Of a DNA stretch of 64,000 nt, positions 56,565 through 64,000 are shown in pieces. The notes beneath the pieces are model-generated. The model saw only the letters and a program-made list of their open reading frames with translations, ran no database searches and had not been told where the DNA came from. The position numbers and the translations under genes were made by a program. The DNA comes from Eretmocerus hayati (taxonomy: Eukaryota; Arthropoda; Insecta; Hymenoptera; Aphelinidae), in NCBI GenBank assembly GCA_029851415.1, contig CM056742.1:152959121-153023120 (forward strand). Direction: 5' to 3'. The number at the start of each line of letters is the position of its first letter. Position 1 is the first letter of the stretch.

Positions 56565-58560
56565 CTGTACCACTGTATTGGTAGCTACACACACATCAGG
56601 TGCATAGCATGGAGATCATGATGAGAGGATCAAGAGAGAGAGGGTCGCTCCTTGGAAGTCTACATTCTACATCTACCTATAACCAAGACTCCCCCTCCTA
56701 CCCCGTAAACATATAATTCTATATACTCATGGCAGTGCCAGTCCACACCTTAGCCACACGACATAGCACTGCCAGGCACTGCGCCTGACCAGTCTGCTAC
56801 GGAAAGGCTCCACGAGAGCTTCGTGTGTCCGCCTACTTGTTGCTTCTTCTCTCCATAAAACCTGTATCTTGCAGTGTAGGCTACTATAACTTTGTACCAA
56901 TAGTGGCGCTGGCAGTCCTCCATACTCAGACTGGATTGGAGAGAGAGAAGCCGTTGCAGGCCAACGGTCGCGCAAAGTGCACATATATCCTTGTGGTGAA
57001 TTATTTGCGAATGTGTGGGTGCGCGTCCAGATATGCATCAGTGTCTGCCTTCGTTATTCTTGGCTGAATTTAGCAAAATTTGCTGAAAGTCTTGCAGTTC
57101 AAGGTATATCGTTTTTTTTAATACAAGATTTGATTCTTGATTGTACTTGATTTCTTTGATTGGAATTTGGTGCATGGATATATTTGAAATCATTTAAAGT
57201 ACCCGCGTCGGAGTACTGTGGAGGCTATCTGAGTATAAATGTGTGTGTGTAAGATGTTTGGTTCATATGTGCAGAATCTAGTTTTGAAAGGGGTTTGGGT
57301 TGCATCTTAGATTCATGTCCCTGATGAAAATCTGGGAAAAGTGTGCAATATCTTCCATCTTAATAGGTCCCTGATAGATGTAGTGACTGCAAGTGGTATG
57401 TCTGTGAAAACTAATAACATAGTATCAACTGTATGTGGATCATGAATCCTTCTGGAACAAACATTGGGAGTTAACCGTTGGCGAACGGTCTTACCGATTT
57501 GAGCATCAGGAGAGTGGCGATCAGTTCTTGAAATAATTAAAATTCAGATCTGGAATACGCTTTCTGAATAGAATCAGCATCTTGGCGAGCATCTCAGTGT
57601 AATAGTTGTTGAGCCACTGACTCTTTGATGAAATATTCCTCACAATCATCTACAAACGTTTGAAACTCTTGAGATTGTGAAAAATATCCATTACAGGAGG
57701 TACTTACATGCAGCTTTTGGGAAAGATTATCCACAATTTTCTGGTAGTTCTCTAATTTGAAAATATACACTGTACTCATTTATTCTAATCGACGACACGC
57801 CTCGGATGTAAATTCGTAAAATTCCACAAATAGCTCTCAGAAAGTTCCGACTAATTTTAAATTTGAAATGACTCTGTAAGTCCTGTGTGTATAACCCCGT
57901 TACCAGAGACTGACGTGAAGAATGTGACATACACTGAATGGAATTGTGTCATTCCCTCAGAGTGGAACTGTGACTATGGGCATATGATAGTTTTGCTATG
58001 GCACTAATACACCCTAAGCTCAGACAATTTTCTTTTGGAATGCTCGAATTTCTTCCTATTGCTTGCAACATCTCTGTTCAATTCTGATGAACTTGAACGT
58101 ACCTTGTTCCACTTCACAGTGGCTTTTTCAGAACACTCGAAGAGATCAAAGTACATCAGAAGGATATTTTTTCAAGAAATGGGATCATAACCAAAGACCT
58201 CATCCATTTTTGGGCGCGCGTCATTATGACAGAGTCAAAATCAAAGAAAAGAGCATGGTTGACGGAAATAAAGTCTATCTATGGAGAAATGGAGTCGATT
58301 GAGCTATTTCCTCGGCTATTTCTTCCTCACACCTCTTATCTATACGTGTCACCAACACACAGAAATAAATACATAATAAGTATGTATACCAAGTATCCTT
58401 ACTCACGCCTTCGAAATTCAAAGTATGCGACACAAACGACGACCGCACTCTCGTGGCGCACACACCTTTTCACTCTAATACTTTCTCATATATAATATAT
58501 CAAGCTTACCATTTCACCTCAAACCTAATAATGCTCGATAAGCTTCTAATACAGCACGAT
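56565..58560. other. Mostly empty host sequence
   Basis: A minus-strand frame at 57594-57779 (61 codons, MSTVYIFKLENYQ) looks mildly coding but has no partner exon or domain. Nothing else is supported. Confidence 0.3.
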
Positions 58561-58562
58561 CG

Positions 58563-58769
58563 TCAACGATCGACGACGTATATTTTAACAGCCGCGATGA
58601 ACATGAGTCCAACATTTTTGAAAGCATCCTCTGAGAGAAGCTTATCCAAATAGCCCTCCAATACACGTTTGGTTTTCTTCATATACCTTTTACAGAGTCG
58701 ATTTTTGTATCTTGCTGTCTTTGAAGGGCGCCCCAATCTCCCATCCGCTATACGTGACTTCGCATCCAA
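58563..58769 (-). CDS. Possible small basic protein, 68 residues
   Basis: The frame from ATG 58769 to TGA encodes an Arg/Lys-rich N-terminal half (RLGRPSKTARYKNRLCKRYM) and a more hydrophobic end (VGLMFIAAVKIYVV). No known family. It may be a gene, an exon or chance; there is no TATA box on the minus strand just upstream. Confidence 0.25.
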   Translation of the reverse strand: MDAKSRIADGRLGRPSKTARYKNRLCKRYMKKTKRVLEGYLDKLLSEDAFKNVGLMFIAAVKIYVVDR

Positions 58770-59256
58770 AATACCCTATTATTTCCTGTTTTTCGGCCAC
58801 TCATCGCTCGGTCACTGCTGCGTCCTCATCACTGCAAGAGTCATCTTTAGTTTATATACTCCGGGAATCCTGTTTTTGTGTTTTGTGTCGACGGCCCGAC
58901 CGTACCAACATAAATTCCAATTTTTCGAATCTCCAGAAAAGCAGGTTCCCGATACAAAATTCAAACTTTGGTACAGCACCTCCTACAAAAGATCGTACCA
59001 TAGACAAAAATCTCGTTGACTTTGAGGATAGAAAACGAAAAAATTCAAGCATCAATAATGAAAAAAATGAGAGCAGGAGACGCCAAGAAGAATCGATGAA
59101 ATTTCAAATTTCAATTTAGGAGGTCAACTCTTTTCGAATGTTGAACATACTTTATATGTATACGTTTGACATGAAATCAAATCCTGTTTATTTGTACATT
59201 CAAGTGAGTCAGACATCCGACATACTTCGATGCAAAACGCATACAAATGGGCAAAC

Positions 59257-59264
59257 TATATAAG
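59257..59264 (+). promoter_or_regulatory. TATA box
   Basis: TATATAAG followed by GTGCCCAAGG, with a CTCAGTC motif at about 59327. It suggests a plus-strand start near 59290, but no coding exon can be attached. Confidence 0.35.
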
Positions 59265-59499
59265 TGCCCAAGGCCGTTTCGCGAATCTAAACACTCATCG
59301 CGAGTCTCCAATCTCCTGAGAGAGTCGCTCAGTCTGGCAAGGATCGCGATTCAAATTTACGCGCTCACACTGATGGACTTTGCTCTTTGCTATAATTTAC
59401 ACATAACTATATATCTATATTTATACATATATATAAAAGTATCGTGTTGCAATGTTCGTGTGACACGATGTGCTAATGTGCAGGCGTGAGATCGGCCGC

Positions 59500-61495
59500 G
59501 TCATTCTGGTGTCTGATGAATGCGACTCACGTTGTATTGCGACGACCTCATCTCTCTCTCACCTCGACCCGATCTCCCTCTAACTACTCCCTCGATCTCT
59601 TTTATTTTGCGAGAGAGCCTTCTGTTTCGCCACGCAATCATTTTTGCTAACCGTGCCGAGACTTTCGACAAATTATAGCATTTACTAAATTCTATAGAAT
59701 CTGAAAGAAGTATGACTCGTCTTGTGTAGCTCTGATGTGATAACTATGGTATATCATCGTGGACAGATGTCACCTTTTTCCATGCAAAAAAATGTTTTTC
59801 GCTTGGAGTTAGACCATGCTGTAAAAATTATTCGGTAATGTCAAGAATGTCAACCTATTGGAAATTTATGAGGGGTACATGTAGTATCTCTCCCTGACAG
59901 TGTTCTTTATTTTCGAAGAGGTCCACTAAAATTCAGATCATTTTGATTGCACAAATAGTTACCAAGGAGCAATAATTTGGTGGAAGTAAGTGCAAAACTA
60001 GCTCGCATATCAAAAGCCTAAAAAAAGAAACATGCGCGCTTTTTGATAAAAAATTTTGGGAAGTCACATCATTCGGTTGAGTGTACATAATTTTCTTGGT
60101 CATTCCAAAGGAGTAGGTAATACGGTAGTCGTGATAACGATGAGCATTAAAATATCTGCATCATTATCAGGGACGTGCATTCTTTACTTTATTGCTAAAA
60201 AAAATCACATAACCACTGCGCTTTCGAACAAGTTTCATCGCTAGTTTACGATGAAGTATGTTCTTTTGCGTAAACCATCTTCTTTGGTGTGCCAAGTCAC
60301 TGTACCAATCGTTTACTAAAGATGAAAATGATTATTTAGGATTGTTTTCTCCCATTTCTGATTCTTCTCATTTCGAACTTCAAGTCTATTTGAACATACT
60401 ACTTTCAACTTTTTTTCATACTCTGATAATGAGAAAAAACTCCATATAAGAGGAAGAATTCAAAGGAACTTTTGTAAAAACATACATTGAATAATGGCCT
60501 ATGGGCATGACATATTGATCAGGGAATCTTATACTGGGTCTGCCAAGAAAAACAGGGCAACCCCGAAATACTCAGGGAATGCATTTGGGTAGGGGATTAA
60601 CCTTGAATTCGGTCTTTTTCGGTGCAAGGTTTTTATTTTGAGGCAAGGGCCACATACAAAAGCTATATTGTCAGAATTATGAGTACAAATTAAAATTATG
60701 TAGTAGCTTCAAGTACCTGATCCCAAGATATTTCGATCACCTCAATTGATCTAAGAAGTTGATAAAACAGGTCATACATATCCAGATTCCAGAAGAATTT
60801 TCCGATGCGATGAAAATAAAACTCATGCTGATCAAAGGATATCAAAGTTCCCAGAATTCGAATTCAATAATTAAATCGTAAAACATGATTTCAATGCAAT
60901 AATGATATCCTCGATGATAGCTTTCTTTATAAAAAGTGAATTTTTCTAGCATCATGTCTGACTACTGATCACCACTTAGGGTTGGACTCATCGTCTTATT
61001 CCTACTAGGTGAACAAACTCAATGAGATCGCGACCGCAACCAGTAAAACGTTCAGGTTCGATGCTCTGTGATAATCGATAATAATAATAATTCATCACTG
61101 GCGTACCTTACATCGAATAATGAAAACATACAAGAATTGTATATTGTAACTTCCCATTACCGATTATAGAACTAAGAACACACGAGTAGAGACGATTAAA
61201 AGATCTTTAGAATACATTCACGTTTACATAAAGTATTTCATAGATATTTACTATATATAACATACCACAGCAGGAATGAAATTTTACCAAAGCATGCACG
61301 CGCGCCCTTCACCCGCATTTTACAATAAAAGATTCTGTGCGCGACTCGGTGCGCGAGACGGTATACATTCAACCTAGTCGAACAATAAGCTGATGCCGAT
61401 AGAGAAAGACCCATTCCGTTATCTCTATTCAATGTCTGTTATACTCAATCGAGGTAAAAAAAGTTGTCAGAGATACTTTACTTAATTGTAAAGTA
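59500..61495. other. Unannotated host sequence
   Basis: No supported gene. Short frames only. Confidence 0.4.
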
Positions 61496-61497
61496 TA

Positions 61498-63696
61498 CAG
61501 GCGTAACCCGTTATCTGCGGATGATACAGATCGGAAAGGTGCCGCAGATACCGAATCCGCAGATACGGAAGCATTGTTCTTATGGGAGAAGGGGGGATAC
61601 AGACTGTGATTGGAAGAAAGTTCGTTCGAAAAAATTTTAGTGTAAAAATAATAGTGTTTATAAACGAAATAAAGTGATATAAATAACGATCTCTATTACA
61701 AAATTGATAACTGATCAACTTTTTGAGAAAAAATCGGTCATTTGGGTTTGTTTTGCTCGTCTGATAGTGTCCGCATACAGCTCGCGGTACCCCTTTAAAG
61801 CAATTTCACAATGGTGCTTGAACTGAAGACTTCGAACCATCACTGGGTCACTGTCCATAGCTTCATCCATAGCATCTTCGATCATCTTGATGATTTTTGC
61901 TATCGATTTGGCTTGGAATACGGGAGGCTGTGATTCTTGAGTTTCATCCTTGGATGCTTCGTCGGGCTCGTTGAGGATGATTTCAATTTCATCGATTGAC
62001 AGAGGCTCAACTATGGGTTCCACCAATTCTAAGATCTCATTTTCCTCAACATTTGAGAAACCCTCGCCACCAACATGTCCAGCAAGACCAATAATTTCGT
62101 GCACAACATCACGTACAGGCTCAACTTGAGAAAGCTGACCATCCACAAGACCTGGCAGTAATTTTTTCCAGCACCCAATCAAGGTTGACGAGTTGATTTC
62201 ATCCCATGATTCTTTGACGTATCCAATAGAATGAAAGATGTTGAACTGCCTCCAAAATTTCTTTACTGCAGTTTTCGGGTCATCAGTGCTTACCTTTGAT
62301 TGACTGACAACGTTCAACATCCTCCTCATCACACGCCTGAGATAGTAGGCTTTGAAGGTTGCAATGACGGTTTGATCCATTGGCTGAATGAGGGAAGTCG
62401 TGTTCGGTGGTAAAAACATGACTTCAACATCTGGGTGCAACGATTGCAAAGTTTTTGGGTGGCTACCTGCATTGTCCAGTAGCAGTAGAATTTTGAAAGC
62501 AAGATTTTCCTTCATTAGTTTCTCTCTTACTTCTGGGATGAATGAATTTTGAAACCACTCCGTGACATTCTTTTGCGTTGCCCAAGCGCTTTTATTAGAT
62601 TTCCAAAAAACTGGCAGTAGAGCCTTGTTTTTGTTCCTCAATGCGACTGGCGTTTCTGATCGGTAAATGAGCATTGGTTTGCACTTAATTGTTCCCGAAG
62701 CATTTGCGCACAAAAGCAATGTATATCTGAAACACCAAACAAGAGCCGTTGATGATTTCACGAGTCAGAGTCGTAATTTATTAAGAACGTCAGAAATTCA
62801 CCTGTCTTTTGCAGCTTTGAACCCAGACGCCACCTTCTCTTCCTCAGTTAGATATGTACGCTTTGGCATTTCCTTCCAATAGAGTCCCAACTCGTCACCA
62901 TTAAAGATTTGAGAGAGTGAGTACCCTTTTTCAGCAATGAATTGTGCAAGAGAAGAACAAAATTCACGAGCACCTTTCTCATCTGCTGATGCTTTTTCGC
63001 CGGTGAAGCTGACATTGTGCAGTGAAAATCTTGTTTTAAAACGAGTGAACCAGCCTGGACTAGCTCCAAACTTTTCTCCAGCACAGGCCTCGTATGTCTC
63101 GGTGACGTACTTGTGGAAGATCAATGCTTGCTCCCGAATCAACAATGTTGATAGAGGCACGTTTTGTCTCACCATTCCTTGGATCCACACATAAAGCATT
63201 TGCTCCATCCGCTCTTGACCTGGACTACGGCTGATCTTGCTTACTTGAGCATGCGTGCCAAGAATCTGCGCGCTATCTCGGATTTTGGCTTCATTATCAC
63301 GTATACTTCGTATTGTCGATTCTCCAACCTCAAATTTTCTTGCGACATGGGCGATTTCCTCTCCTTTCTTCAAGCTATCCAAAATTTCTAACTTTTGAGC
63401 CAGATTTAGCACTTTCCGATTTTGTTTCTTTGCCGTTGTATCTTTCTTTGAGGGGGCCATTTTAAGAGAAATGTAGAAATATTTACACTCAATTTTGAAC
63501 TTGAAATTCAGCCAGCCAAAATGTCAACAAACTGAAGTTGTTGACATTCCGTTGTTCGCCAGGGAAATTTTCAAAATCGAAAACCATCCGCATTTACGGA
63601 ATTTTATACCGCACATAGCGGGAAGTGGTCTCATCGAAAAAATCCGCACTCAGCGAATCCGCAGATGCGGAAGCCGCAGATAACGGGTTACGCCTG
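61498..63696. mobile_element. Complete pogo/Tigger DNA transposon, 2199 bp
   Basis: The left end starts CAGGCGTAACCCGTTATC at 61498 and the right end is its perfect inverse over 23 bp (63674-63696). The target dinucleotide TA flanks both sides (61496-61497, 63697-63698), as in the Tc1/mariner-pogo group. Subterminal copies of CCGCAGAT follow at both ends. The single gene on the minus strand is intact, so the copy may be autonomous. Confidence 0.95.
61715..63460 (-). CDS. Tigger/jerky-type transposase, two exons, 556 residues
   Basis: Exons 62802-63460 and 61715-62726 join in phase 2 through a 75-bp intron (GACAG|GTGAAT ... TTTCAG). The protein starts MAPSKKDTTAKKQNRK. It has a CENP-B-type helix-turn-helix (about 19-65), a second Tc5-type DNA-binding region (about 80-150), and a DDE_1 catalytic core: D in NGDELGLYWK, D in LLLDNAGSHP, and D in QPMDQTVIATFKAYYLR. 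The junction falls at the family's LLCANA motif, which is restored by splicing. A Glu/Asp-rich C-terminal tail follows. There is no premature stop. The enzyme would cut and paste the element at TA sites. Confidence 0.93.
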
Positions 63697-63698
63697 TA

Positions 63699-64000
63699 CC
63701 TCGAGTCTCAAACGGGGAATTTTTGTATTTAAAACAATATATGCAATCGGGTTTCAAGTTAACGGGAAATTTAAATTTTGTGCATCTGGGCGTGAATTTT
63801 CCTAATAATTTGCAAAAATCTATCATCTTACGATTTTAAATAGATCTGATTCAAAACAACCACGGTACAGCATCTTTAAACCACAGTATGATGATAATTG
63901 GCAACTATCGTAGACACAAAGTCTAATGGAATGTTTTTGATTCACAAGAAACACGAGTAGACACTGTAATGTCCGAGCTCTCTCATTCTGCTCACGGTGC
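63699..64000. other. Host flank right of the Tigger element
   Basis: AT-rich, nothing supported. Confidence 0.4.

Noticed and set aside
56727..57067. Overlapping frames on both strands (103 and 80 codons)
   Set aside because: Both strands are open in a GC-richer patch, and neither shows domains, splice support or a promoter.
1..64000. tRNA, rRNA, CRISPR or bacterial gene clusters
   Set aside because: No cloverleaf with a proper anticodon arm, no rRNA core sequence and no regularly spaced short repeats were seen. The tandem arrays present are eukaryotic satellites.

Overview
The window looks like a piece of an AT-rich insect (at least arthropod) nuclear genome. The signs are short GT-AG introns (about 45 to 180 bp), TATA boxes and TCAGT-type start-site motifs, microsatellites, three eukaryotic transposon superfamilies, and long stretches with no convincing coding sequence. 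No rRNA, tRNA, bacterial operon or CRISPR array is visible. The order of insect cannot be told from the sequence.

Layout. Positions 1-~6350 hold most of a Ty3/gypsy LTR retrotransposon: the end of gag with three CCHC knuckles, a classic -1 frameshift signal (TTTAAAC at 472-478, seven-base spacer, stem-loop), a full-length pol (protease, RT, RNase H, integrase) and a repeat-rich 3' non-coding region. The linker between RNase H and integrase is very long. It holds three tandem copies of a ~53-residue repeat and then a domain I read as a TARG1/OARD1-like macro domain that keeps the catalytic Lys and Asp. This is the most unusual thing in the window. From about 7 to 11 kb lies decayed, partly duplicated sequence. 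On the minus strand at 10970-12312 a spliced gene of unknown function can be reconstructed from five phase-1 junctions that all agree. From 13.5 to 15.9 kb there are several tandem arrays, including a 155-bp satellite whose internal hairpin shows a compensatory base change. An intronless gene for a 524-residue acidic, Cys-rich protein follows (16028-17602).

From 18 to 42.8 kb is mostly host non-coding DNA with candidate promoters and first exons (about 19.2, 21.2, 29.5 and 37.3-37.7 kb), three copies of one interspersed repeat (23.6, 28.2-29.1 and 32.5-33.2 kb), a fold-back element (24.8 kb) and a 921-bp inverted-repeat element stuffed with a TTACGCCCTTT motif (38.5-39.5 kb).

Positions 42816-48996 are a complete PIF/Harbinger transposon with 37-bp perfect terminal inverted repeats and TAA target duplications. 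It carries an intact two-exon DDE transposase, a five-exon MADF/Myb-like partner gene on the opposite strand, and a third small spliced gene. From 49 to 61.5 kb is mostly non-coding with a nested fold-back element (51.8-52.15 kb), candidate small genes and decayed coding remains (55.3-56.6 kb). Positions 61498-63696 are a complete pogo/Tigger transposon with TA duplications and an intact two-exon 556-residue transposase.

The three main mobile elements all have intact or nearly intact coding capacity, so they look young relative to the decayed sequence between them. All spliced models were made by reading splice sites and phases by eye. They are predictions, and transcript evidence would settle them.
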